This document shows positions 22,999 to 30,152 of a DNA stretch of 37,520 nt, piece after piece. Position numbers and translations under genes: made by a program. The stretch spans positions 1-37,520 of the forward strand of contig CAZLOJ010000009.1 in NCBI GenBank assembly GCA_964561165.1. The letters are read 5' to 3'. Origin of the DNA: IMCC26077 sp964561165 (lineage in GTDB: Bacteria > Actinomycetota > Actinomycetes > Nanopelagicales > Nanopelagicaceae). Position 1 is the stretch's first letter; each line of letters begins with the position of its first letter. Under the pieces are notes generated by a model. That model made no database searches, had not been told where the DNA came from, and saw only the letters and a list, made by a program, of their open reading frames with translations.

Positions 22999-23642
22999 TA
23001 ACTCGGCTCGATTCGCTTCATGAGGGCAATGACGCGGTAAGTTATTGGAAGCAACACCACTTCTAGCGCAGTTTTATAGATATAACCAGTAATCACATAG
23101 TTGAGGAAATCTCCACCCGTGATCACGCCATAGAAGGCAATGGTGCAGAAAGTTATGGTGTCGGCTAGTTCGCCCACGACGGTTGAGCCAATCAATCTGA
23201 GCCAGAGCGCACGTTCTGCGGTTCGCTCTTTGATCTTAACGAGCACATATGCATTGAGAAGTTGCCCTACGAGAAATCCACAGACGCTAGCAAGCACGAT
23301 TCGTGGTACGAAGCCAAGTACGGATTCAAACGCTGCTTGGTTATTCCATCCATCTGCTGGTGGTGCAGATTGCACAGCCCAGAAAGTAAGCGAAGCTAAT
23401 ATAGATAAACCGAAGGCAAGAAATATCGCACGACGAGCAGCTTTCAAGCCGTATACCTCGCTGAGCACATCTCCCACTATGTACACCAATGGAAAGAGGA
23501 AAGCGCCGCCATCGGTGATTATTGGACCAAATGCAATTAACTTCACGGCACCGATGTTCGATAGAAGAAGTAAGCTCGCGAAAATTGCAATTACGTACGG
23601 GTAGACCCCGCTCGCAGGCGTAGCAAAAGAGATTTTCTTCAC
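22983..23642 (-). CDS. yhhQ: Queuosine precursor transporter (YhhQ/DUF165 family)
   Basis: The 219-aa protein has about six hydrophobic helices. Family features are the first helix pair ending in GPIITDGGAFLFPLVYIVGDVLSEVYG, the GFLVGQLLNAYVL helix, and the segment GSTVVGELADTITFCTIAFYG with its polar residues. YhhQ imports preQ0/preQ1 (or queuine in some bacteria) for tgt. I chose GTG at 23642 (VKKISFATPASG); longer starts overlap the DUF167 gene. AGGAG lies 12 nt upstream, a rather long spacing, within the end of the upstream gene. Facing tgt with overlapping 3' ends makes a salvage role likely; no queuosine biosynthesis gene is visible. Confidence 0.9.
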   Translation of the reverse strand: MKKISFATPASGVYPYVIAIFASLLLLSNIGAVKLIAFGPIITDGGAFLFPLVYIVGDVLSEVYGLKAARRAIFLAFGLSILASLTFWAVQSAPPADGWNNQAAFESVLGFVPRIVLASVCGFLVGQLLNAYVLVKIKERTAERALWLRLIGSTVVGELADTITFCTIAFYGVITGGDFLNYVITGYIYKTALEVVLLPITYRVIALMKRIEPSYQREG

Positions 23643-23652
23643 TGGGTACGCA

Positions 23653-23937
23653 CTACTCCTCGCTTTTGAGCAATTCCGCGATTTTTCGCAGTAGTTGCGG
23701 ATCATCATCGTTGATTTCAACAACTTTACTTCGACTAGTGTGTCCCATCACTATTGAAACCTTGGAGAGCGAAACACCTAATTCCTCAGCAATAGCGCGA
23801 CATACAGCAGTCGACGCCCTGCCATCGATGGCTGGTTCGGAAACGGCAACGACTAGCGCTGGCGGTTCACCATAGCTGCCGCGGACTTTATTCCGCGATG
23901 CGCCGGGTTTCACGCGGACGGTCACTCTTATCGCCAT
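23653..23937 (-). CDS. DUF167/YggU family protein
   Basis: The 94-aa product has the YggU signature RVTVRVKPGASRNKVRG followed by VAVSEPAIDGRASTAVCRAIAEELGVSLSKVSIVMGHTSRSKVV. The family is widespread, small and of unknown molecular function. ATG at 23937 stands 6 nt after TAGAAT with no ribosome binding site. The stop codon is 10 nt before the preferred yhhQ start, so the two form an operon. Confidence 0.9.
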   Translation of the reverse strand: MAIRVTVRVKPGASRNKVRGSYGEPPALVVAVSEPAIDGRASTAVCRAIAEELGVSLSKVSIVMGHTSRSKVVEINDDDPQLLRKIAELLKSEE

Positions 23938-23943
23938 AGATGA

Positions 23944-23956
23944 ATTCTACTAAACT
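23944..23956. promoter_or_regulatory. Back-to-back divergent leaderless promoters
   Basis: On the minus strand TAGAAT (23944-23949) lies 6 nt before the DUF167 ATG. On the plus strand TAAACT (23951-23956) lies 6 nt before the creatininase-family ATG. A single base separates the two -10 elements, and only 25 nt separate the two start codons. The -35 region of each promoter would lie within or next to the other gene. Confidence 0.65.
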
Positions 23957-23962
23957 GCTTAC

Positions 23963-24769
23963 ATGATGAATACGCAAAGGATTGAGTGGGAGAAGCTCTC
24001 CTGGAGCCAGATTGCCGAACTTGATCGAGATACAACGACAATCATCATTCCCACCGGCGCGATAGAACAACATGGTCCGCATCTCACCATAGATACTGAT
24101 ATTTACAACGCTGATGCAATCTCACGTGCCGTCGCAAAGAAAGTTACCAATCAGCGCGTATTGGTGGCGCCGCCAGTCTGGTGGGGCACTTCGCCACACC
24201 ATCTCGGATTTCCTGGAACTATTTCGCTCAAGAATGAAACGTTCACCAGTATCTTGATGGACACAATCTCCTCTTTGAAGCCACATGGCTTCTACCGATT
24301 CTTAATAGTCAATGGCCATGGTGGGAACATCGGGAATCTCACGGCGTCGGTTTCAAAGATTGGCGAGGAATTAGGCATCTCTATTCCTGCACTCTCGTAC
24401 TGGCAGACCATTACCGATGTCTTAAAAAAAGTTGGCGAGTCAGAGATTGGCGGGATGGGTCATGCATGCGAGATGGAAACTTCGCTTGCGCTCTATCTTC
24501 GCCCTGAAGATGTAGATATGTCTCAGGCAATCATCGATATGCCAAATCAGCCGACGCCATGGTCATGCATTGATTTCCGACAGCCAGGATTCTTAAATAT
24601 TCCGCTCGATCTCAAGCGCGATAGCAAAGCAGGAATCATCGGAAACCCGCTCCTGGCTACTAAGGAAAAAGGTGAACATATTTTCAACGCTGCAGTTGAT
24701 CGTATTTCACAGGCAATCAGCGGAATGGCTCACTTAACTAAACAAGAGCTCACTACCCCACAGTATTAG
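23963..24769 (+). CDS. Creatininase-family amidohydrolase
   Basis: This 268-aa protein shows the family's metal-binding motifs: IIPTGAIEQHGPHLTIDTD with Glu35, His37 and a downstream Asp, FLIVNGHGGNIGNL in the middle, and GHACEMETSLALY with the late Glu. Members hydrolyse cyclic amides or formamides (creatinine, 3-hydroxy-formamido pyrimidines, pterin amides) with two metal ions, usually Zn or Mn, in the cytoplasm. Substrate is unknown here. It is the first gene of the catabolic region and overlaps the convergent citE-like gene by 4 nt at the stops. Translation probably starts leaderless at 23963. Confidence 0.9.
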   Translation: MMNTQRIEWEKLSWSQIAELDRDTTTIIIPTGAIEQHGPHLTIDTDIYNADAISRAVAKKVTNQRVLVAPPVWWGTSPHHLGFPGTISLKNETFTSILMDTISSLKPHGFYRFLIVNGHGGNIGNLTASVSKIGEELGISIPALSYWQTITDVLKKVGESEIGGMGHACEMETSLALYLRPEDVDMSQAIIDMPNQPTPWSCIDFRQPGFLNIPLDLKRDSKAGIIGNPLLATKEKGEHIFNAAVDRISQAISGMAHLTKQELTTPQY

Positions 24770-25677
24770 GGAGTGAAATGGCGACTGGGACGCAGTCCAG
24801 CAGCAGCGCCACGGTTGTAGACCGAGAGCGCCATCTTCCGCGAAGCTTCGTCAATCATCGCGCCTCTGTAGATTGCAGCGCCTTTGGCGCCACCACTGCT
24901 CGATGTGAAATGTTCGTACGCTTCTAGCAAGCAAGATGCATCGTCAAATCGATCTTGGCTGGGTGTGAATATTCGATGGCAACTTTCAATCTGGTCTGGA
25001 TGGAGCACCCACTTTCCATCAAATCCCATCGCCGCTGAAATACGCGCTGAATTCTCAAACTTAGTTATGTCACGAACTTCGAGAGTTGGCCCATCAATTG
25101 CGGCAATTCCCGCGGCGCGAGCTGCGACAAGAATTTTCATTAGCGCATATTCATTAGAGGTCACTTCCTCTGCTGTTGCGCCTAAATCCGCCATGAAATC
25201 AGCGGGTCCGAAATTTAGCGAAGTGACCCGATCAGCGGAGGCAATTGCTTCACAATTGACTAACCCCTGCGCGCTTTCTATCTGCGCATCGATTGTTATT
25301 GATCCAACCTCTCGATTGACGCTTTTTTCCACCTTCTTGAGCACTTCACTAAAAACTTTGATGTCGTCGACATGTCGAACTTTGGGGAGAATTACTGAGT
25401 CAATCCAGCGACCTACTCCTGAAGTAAGCAGCTCGATATCAGCATCTATCCAGGCGCTCCCCAATGCGTTGACCCGAATACTCACTAATGGGGATTGGAA
25501 CTTCTTCTGCCCTGCCGAATGAATCAAGTCCCTTGCAACGCTCTTTGCATCCGGGGCGACGCCATCTTCCAAATCCAGGAAGAGCTGGTCAACCTGGAAA
25601 TCCAGCGCTTTTCCAATCATCTTCTCGCTGCTACCAGGGACGGCGAACACAGATCGCTGCGAGCGAGAGTGTGACAT
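24766..25677 (-). CDS. CitE-like HpcH/HpaI-family CoA-ester lyase
   Basis: This 303-aa TIM-barrel lyase resembles citrate lyase beta, malyl-CoA lyase and related proteins. Features are RSVFAVPGSSEKMIGKAL at the N-terminus, FLDLEDGVAPDAK with the Mg-binding Asp/Glu, ILPKVRHVDDI, a Glu in DAQIESAQGLVN, and LNFGPADFMADLG. Family members cleave or form 3-hydroxyacyl-CoA type esters such as malyl-CoA, beta-methylmalyl-CoA or citramalyl-CoA. With a CoA transferase seven genes away it could provide the C-C cleavage step of a catabolic pathway. Start ATG 25677 has AAAGGGG about 5 nt upstream. No CitD/CitF partners are present, so it is not a citrate lyase subunit. Confidence 0.88.
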   Translation of the reverse strand: MSHSRSQRSVFAVPGSSEKMIGKALDFQVDQLFLDLEDGVAPDAKSVARDLIHSAGQKKFQSPLVSIRVNALGSAWIDADIELLTSGVGRWIDSVILPKVRHVDDIKVFSEVLKKVEKSVNREVGSITIDAQIESAQGLVNCEAIASADRVTSLNFGPADFMADLGATAEEVTSNEYALMKILVAARAAGIAAIDGPTLEVRDITKFENSARISAAMGFDGKWVLHPDQIESCHRIFTPSQDRFDDASCLLEAYEHFTSSSGGAKGAAIYRGAMIDEASRKMALSVYNRGAAAGLRPSRHFTP

Positions 25678-25707
25678 AGAAACCCCTTTAAAGTTCGAGA
25701 AAAATCG

Positions 25708-25737
25708 TTGCCAATGCTCTAGCGTCCATACTACGGT
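25708..25737 (+). promoter_or_regulatory. Promoter of the ceramidase-like operon, -35 shared with the divergent citE-like gene
   Basis: Plus strand: TTGCCA (25708-25713), an 18-nt spacer and TACGGT (25732-25737). The same bases read on the minus strand give TTGGCA (25714 down to 25709), 16 nt upstream of TTTAAA (25692 down to 25687), just before the citE-like ATG. The symmetric TTGCCAA could thus serve as -35 for both directions. Confidence 0.45.
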
Positions 25738-25779
25738 ATCAAAGGTATTTCGTTGGATTCCGCAAACTAGGAGGAATCA

Positions 25780-27210
25780 ATGTCAGGTCTTCGCGCTGGA
25801 GCTGCGGTCGTCTCAATTGAGCCGCCTCTACCCTCTGATCCGCAAGGATTTGTCCGCCGCGCATTTGCCGTTCGGGACTCTCTTGATGCGTGTCAGGTGC
25901 GCGCCTGCGTCATTCAAAACGATGACCATCTACTTGCCGTCATCGCCGCAGATGTGACAAATCTTGATGCCTACTTTGCAGATAGAGTTCGTAAGGCGAT
26001 TGTCGCTGCAACTGGTATCCCCTACGACAACATACTTCTCAACTCGAGTCACACCCATGCTGGTCTTTGGCCGCGAAAAGAGGGCGAGAAATTACATGGT
26101 GAGTTTGCACAACTCACCGATGCAGAGCATGCCTATTTTGAAAAGATTCCCTACGACTATGCCAGCGCGTGCGTGAAAGCTATTTCAAGGATGCAACCAG
26201 CACGTATTTCGGGTGGAACGGGAGTTGCACCAGGAATTGCCGTGAACCGTCGCGAACGTGATGGCAAAGGCGGCACGATTCTCGGTTGGAATAAAGAGAA
26301 TTTCATCGATGAAGAGGTGCCAACGATTCGAATCGATGCACACGACGGCAGCGCCATCGCAACCCTTATTGGTTTTGGGTGCCACCCAGTAGTACTTGGC
26401 GGCGAAGTTTCGTATGCAGGATCGGACTTCCTCGGGCCGCTACGTAACCAGGTCGAGCTCCTTCGCGGTGGCACCTGCATCTTCTTCCAAGGTGCAGCTG
26501 GAAATATCCTTCCCCTCGAAGCATTCTTCGATCATCCAGGGCCAGAAATTGCTTTTGGTCATCGATTAGCTCTCGAGGCAGTCCATGCAGTCGTCGATAA
26601 GGACCCGCGTGAAATTGGTATTGACCATATCGCGTACGGTTCCGTGACTCCTATTTCGCTCTATCGCAGAACAGTTCGCAACCCGCAAAGCTCACAACCA
26701 ATCTCATCAGCGCGAAAAATTCTCAAACTTCCTTTGAACCCCTCGCTAACAGTCGCCGACATGGAACGTGAGTTGCAGGAACGCTCTAACGATTACGCAA
26801 CAAAAGAGAAGTCAGGGGCAAAGCGCGATGTGCTCAACCCGATTCGATATCACATCTCGTGGTTAACTGAAATGTTAAAGATGGCAACGCTCGCGCCGCT
26901 ACCAGAAGAGATCGAGGGCGAAATCTGGGTTGCGCGCCTCGGTGACTGCGCGATCGTAGGAACGCCTGGTGAACTATTTACAGAGATTGGCGCAGAGGTG
27001 CGCCAGCGCTCTCCATTTGAAACGACGCTATTTGCAGGATATTGCCAAGGCGTCCTTGGCTATGTCTCCACTCCCGAGGAGTATCAATGGGGCGGATATG
27101 AGCCAACAGTCGCCCAACGCGGATATGGCCACCCTGCACCATTTGCTCCGCAGGCAAGTCGCATCCTGATCGAAGAGTCACTTGCGCTGCTCAATCAACT
27201 CCACAAATAG
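25780..27210 (+). CDS. Neutral ceramidase-like hydrolase, short and lacking the catalytic Ser motif
   Basis: This 476-aa protein resembles the N-terminal metal-hydrolase domain of neutral/alkaline ceramidases. It keeps the zinc-site landmarks: NSSHTHAGLWP (His91, His93), GFGCHPVVLG, GTPGELFTEIG, and a Tyr-rich QGVLGYVSTPEEYQWGGYE. Where true ceramidases have the NAGDVSPN serine motif it reads FFQGAAGNILPLE, so the usual nucleophile is absent. There is no signal peptide and no C-terminal immunoglobulin-like domain, so it is probably a cytoplasmic amide or ester hydrolase with another substrate. AGGAGG lies 5 nt upstream of ATG. It is followed after 30 nt by the phosphotriesterase-like gene in one operon. 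Confidence 0.8.
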   Translation: MSGLRAGAAVVSIEPPLPSDPQGFVRRAFAVRDSLDACQVRACVIQNDDHLLAVIAADVTNLDAYFADRVRKAIVAATGIPYDNILLNSSHTHAGLWPRKEGEKLHGEFAQLTDAEHAYFEKIPYDYASACVKAISRMQPARISGGTGVAPGIAVNRRERDGKGGTILGWNKENFIDEEVPTIRIDAHDGSAIATLIGFGCHPVVLGGEVSYAGSDFLGPLRNQVELLRGGTCIFFQGAAGNILPLEAFFDHPGPEIAFGHRLALEAVHAVVDKDPREIGIDHIAYGSVTPISLYRRTVRNPQSSQPISSARKILKLPLNPSLTVADMERELQERSNDYATKEKSGAKRDVLNPIRYHISWLTEMLKMATLAPLPEEIEGEIWVARLGDCAIVGTPGELFTEIGAEVRQRSPFETTLFAGYCQGVLGYVSTPEEYQWGGYEPTVAQRGYGHPAPFAPQASRILIEESLALLNQLHK

Positions 27211-27240
27211 ATGTCAGATTAAAGCTAGATAGGGGACGTT

Positions 27241-28170
27241 ATGGCAAGCAATACGTTGGTCAACACAGTTCGTGGACCGAAACCAGCAGATCAATTGGGG
27301 TTGATACTCCCTCACGAGCATCTGATCGTCGATACCTATGACGTTCGACGGAGCGCAGAGATGGTTCTGCTCGAACCAGACACAATGGTGAAAGAGGTTG
27401 CGCTGTTTAAAGCTGCTGGCGGATCCACACTCGTCGATCAGACAATTTACGGTCTCCATCCTGATCCAGAGAAGCTGGTGTATATCTCTGAGCAAACCGG
27501 AGTTCACATCATCGCCGGAACTGGCTTCTATTGGGATGTCTATTACCCCGAGTGGCTGCATAGTATGAGCACCGCTGATATAACTAAGAGATTGGTCTCT
27601 CATATAACTGAAGGGCTCCCTGGAACGTCAATCAAAGCTGGTTTCATTGGCGAATTAGGTACCCACCATCGTGAAATCAAAGCGACCGAAAAACGTGTGC
27701 TTGAAGCTGCCGCACATGCGCAACGTGAAACAGGAATACCGATTGGAACCCATGCGCTATTTACTGAAATCGGTATCGATCAACTCAATATCCTCGAGAG
27801 TGCAGGTGCGGATCTAGATATCACCATCATCGGACATTGTGATACCAATCGCGATCTCAATTATTCTCGAAAGTTACTAAAACGTGGCGTCTGGATTGCT
27901 TACGATGCGGTAGGACAATTCGATAAACAAACCGATGAGCTGCGCGCTGAGTCGATTGCAACGCTCATTAGCGAGGGTTATCTCGACAAAATTCTTATTA
28001 GCACCGATATTGCAGCTCGCTCGCGCCTTGCGATTCATGGTGGCAATGGTTATGCCCACTTAATCACACACTTCCTGCCAAAATTGAAAGCTGCTGGCGT
28101 GACTGATGCACAGATTACGGTGCTAACTGAGACTAATCCACAAAAGATCCTGGCGGGCAAGCAGAAATAA
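27241..28170 (+). CDS. Phosphotriesterase-family metal-dependent hydrolase
   Basis: This 309-aa amidohydrolase-superfamily TIM barrel has HEH (His25, His27) in the LILPHEHLIVD strand. Glu138 in GFIGELG is the bridging metal ligand, as in the phosphotriesterase-homology proteins, instead of the carboxylated Lys of true phosphotriesterases. Further ligands are His171 (IGTHALF), His in IIGHCDTN, and Asp in ILISTDIAARS. Such proteins are usually lactonases or esterases rather than phosphotriesterases. The AGGGG ribosome site is 6 nt upstream of ATG. It is probably co-transcribed with the ceramidase-like gene, so the two may act on one substrate in sequence. Its end is 9 nt from the convergent SDR gene. 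Confidence 0.85.
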   Translation: MASNTLVNTVRGPKPADQLGLILPHEHLIVDTYDVRRSAEMVLLEPDTMVKEVALFKAAGGSTLVDQTIYGLHPDPEKLVYISEQTGVHIIAGTGFYWDVYYPEWLHSMSTADITKRLVSHITEGLPGTSIKAGFIGELGTHHREIKATEKRVLEAAAHAQRETGIPIGTHALFTEIGIDQLNILESAGADLDITIIGHCDTNRDLNYSRKLLKRGVWIAYDAVGQFDKQTDELRAESIATLISEGYLDKILISTDIAARSRLAIHGGNGYAHLITHFLPKLKAAGVTDAQITVLTETNPQKILAGKQK

Positions 28171-28179
28171 AGGAAGTTA

Positions 28180-28950
28180 TTAGTACATCAGTAAGCCACC
28201 GCTGACGTTAATGGTTGCACCATTAACGAACGAGGCGTTATCTGAGGCTAAAAACAGTGTGACTCGAGCGAGCTCTTCCGGCTCTCCCATTCGTCGGAGC
28301 GGACATGCTGCTGCTGCTTCGGCAACAATCTTCGGATCATTATCTAGATGTTGCATAGGCGTATTAATCTGACCCGGAGCAATCACGTTCACACGAATTC
28401 CATGGGGGCCAAATTGTCTAGCGAAACCACGCGCTAAAGAGACCACGCCGCCTTTTGAAGCGACATAAGAATCGGAGCCCTTCATGGGACCTACCAACCA
28501 TGATGACGAAGAGAAATTGATGATTCGCCCTGGAATATTCCGTTCGATCATCACCTTCCCTGCCGCACGATTAAGGAAGAATGCTGAGCGAAGATTGACA
28601 TCAAGTTGCACATCCCAATCTTCTTCTGTGACATCAAATAGATCTTTTCGTCTCAAGTAAGCACCGACATGTGCAAGGACATAAATTCCGTTATAGCGAG
28701 CGTCTGCATCAGCGATTAGCGCTTCACATCCCTGCACATCCTGCAAATCCAACACTCGATACATGTGATCACCAGCAGGCATCTCTCGCTCTAATTCTTG
28801 CAAGCCCGCTTCATCACGCGAAGTCGCGCAGACAGTCATTCCCTCGCGCGCAAAAAGCAGCGCGGTTGCCCGACCGATTCCACTTGATGCCCCAGTGACT
28901 ACTGCGACCTTGCCAGCAAGTCCATCGCCCAGAGTTAAGGAGCTCATCAT
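28180..28950 (-). CDS. Short-chain dehydrogenase/reductase (SDR)
   Basis: The 256-aa classical SDR has the cofactor motif VVTGASSGIGRAT, an NNAG-position variant AHVGAYL, the catalytic Ser in NFSSSSW, and the active-site YVASK (SDSYVASKGG). The C-terminus SFVNGATINVSGGLLMY is typical. It should interconvert an alcohol and a ketone with NAD(P). The NNAG motif change to AHVG is notable. It is the last gene of the E1beta-E1alpha-lipoyl-DAPDH-SDR operon, its ATG directly following the stop of the upstream gene (TAAATG); a second ATG at 28947 could also be used. Confidence 0.92.
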   Translation of the reverse strand: MMSSLTLGDGLAGKVAVVTGASSGIGRATALLFAREGMTVCATSRDEAGLQELEREMPAGDHMYRVLDLQDVQGCEALIADADARYNGIYVLAHVGAYLRRKDLFDVTEEDWDVQLDVNLRSAFFLNRAAGKVMIERNIPGRIINFSSSSWLVGPMKGSDSYVASKGGVVSLARGFARQFGPHGIRVNVIAPGQINTPMQHLDNDPKIVAEAAAACPLRRMGEPEELARVTLFLASDNASFVNGATINVSGGLLMY

Positions 28951-29895
28951 TTACAGACTCTCGGGGAAGGCTGGTTCCATATGGGCAACTGTGACCCAAC
29001 CATCTGGAGCGGCAAGAATTCTTTGAATGGAGTTCGCCACCATGTTCTTTGATCCCACTTGGGAGCCGATTCCAGGCTTGAGTGTGATTGTTTGAAAGAC
29101 TTTCCCATCGAGTGATAGTTCAATCTCATCTACTGCACTCTTGCCAATACTTGGTAGATCTACATGGCCATAGAAGTGTGAGACAAACCAAGTCTGGCCA
29201 TTCACTTTAGCTGTGTAGGTCTGGTTCACACCTGCGCTCTCGCCCGCCGCGATTACAAATCGATCCGGAAGATCGATCTCTTTCTCGGTAATCAGTGGCA
29301 ACAACTCTTTTTCGATGGAATCTATTGTCAAGCCCATCGCATCCGCGACCACTGTCATCGATTGCGGAAATCCTGCATGGCCAAGAATCTCTTCGCGCTT
29401 GACTCGCTCAGCAAATACCTCGGGCGTGAACCCCATACCTAGGCGACGGAGCACGGTTGCACCAAAGCCAGCAATGCTCACTGTTCGACGAACGGCGACT
29501 GTGCAGCCACGCGGCGCTGCACCTAGCAGTGTGAGTACAAGGGAGTCGAAAATCAACCCTGGATTCACTCCAGTCCCAGAGATACTCACATTCTTGGACT
29601 TTGCCAAAGCATCTAATGAATCGGCGAGCGCGCGATCAACTGCCCATGGATAGGCACACTCTTCCGAAGAGACAAGTACGTGCGAACCACTCTGTACTGC
29701 TAATTCAATATCACTAGCAACATCTCTAAATTTAGTTGTGGTCGCGATAATGACGACGTCAGCTCCGGAAGTTAGAGCAGTTTGGCGATCATTGCGTCCG
29801 TAGACTCCCAGAACTGTGTGGTGCGGTACTTCAGCGAGAATCTGAGCAACCGTGGTGCCTAGTTGGCCGGCGCCATAGATTGCGATTGTCGCCAT
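28951..29895 (-). CDS. 2,4-diaminopentanoate dehydrogenase-like (DapB-like) NAD(P)-dependent dehydrogenase
   Basis: The 314-aa protein begins with a Rossmann motif, IAIYGAGQLGTTVAQIL, followed by the dihydrodipicolinate-reductase-like segment GADVVIIATTTKFRDV. The family hallmark SGTGVNPGLIFDSL appears at about residues 106-119. The C-terminal part is the DAPDH-type domain rather than the DapB catalytic domain. Known members deaminate 2,4-diaminopentanoate in ornithine fermentation, but most are uncharacterised. Its place behind a lipoyl-protein and E1 subunits suggests it modifies an amine or a keto/imine intermediate of the same pathway. The gap to the lipoyl gene is 9 nt, with no strong ribosome site. 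Confidence 0.82.
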   Translation of the reverse strand: MATIAIYGAGQLGTTVAQILAEVPHHTVLGVYGRNDRQTALTSGADVVIIATTTKFRDVASDIELAVQSGSHVLVSSEECAYPWAVDRALADSLDALAKSKNVSISGTGVNPGLIFDSLVLTLLGAAPRGCTVAVRRTVSIAGFGATVLRRLGMGFTPEVFAERVKREEILGHAGFPQSMTVVADAMGLTIDSIEKELLPLITEKEIDLPDRFVIAAGESAGVNQTYTAKVNGQTWFVSHFYGHVDLPSIGKSAVDEIELSLDGKVFQTITLKPGIGSQVGSKNMVANSIQRILAAPDGWVTVAHMEPAFPESL

Positions 29896-29904
29896 CTACA
29901 GAGA

Positions 29905-30141
29905 TCAGCTCTCGCAAGTTGCGATGGGATCGCCAGTTTTGATCTCATCGCCATCTTTGAAGAGCAATTCCACGATTGTCCCAGCAACTGGGGAGGGAAC
30001 TTCAACGTTTGCCTTATCAGTCTCAACTTCCATGAGTGAGTCGCCTACTGCGACGGTATCCCCTGGTTGCTTATGCCAGGTCACCAAGTAGACCGAGTCA
30101 ACAGTGTCGCCTACGCGAGGCATCTTGATTGTCATCTTCAT
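29905..30141 (-). CDS. Stand-alone lipoyl-domain protein
   Basis: The 78-aa protein is a single lipoyl/biotinyl domain: MPRVGDTVDSVYLVTWHKQPGD, then MEVETDKANVEVPSPVAG with the lipoylation Lys at residue 43 in the DKA turn, and a closing LFKDGDEIKTGDPIA. It contains no linker, no peripheral-subunit-binding domain and no acyltransferase domain. I chose ATG at 30141 because it gives a canonical domain start; an upstream in-frame ATG would lie inside E1alpha. The ETDKA motif favours lipoyl over biotin. It follows E1alpha by 11 nt, so it presumably carries the acyl or hydroxyalkyl group made by the E1 pair as a separate protein. Confidence 0.88.
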   Translation of the reverse strand: MKMTIKMPRVGDTVDSVYLVTWHKQPGDTVAVGDSLMEVETDKANVEVPSPVAGTIVELLFKDGDEIKTGDPIATCES

Positions 30142-30152
30142 AGTGATCTGTC

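Noticed and set aside
24766..25677. Citrate lyase beta subunit function for the CitE-like gene
   Set aside because: No CitD, CitF or CitC genes accompany it; stand-alone homologues act on malyl-, citramalyl- or related CoA esters.
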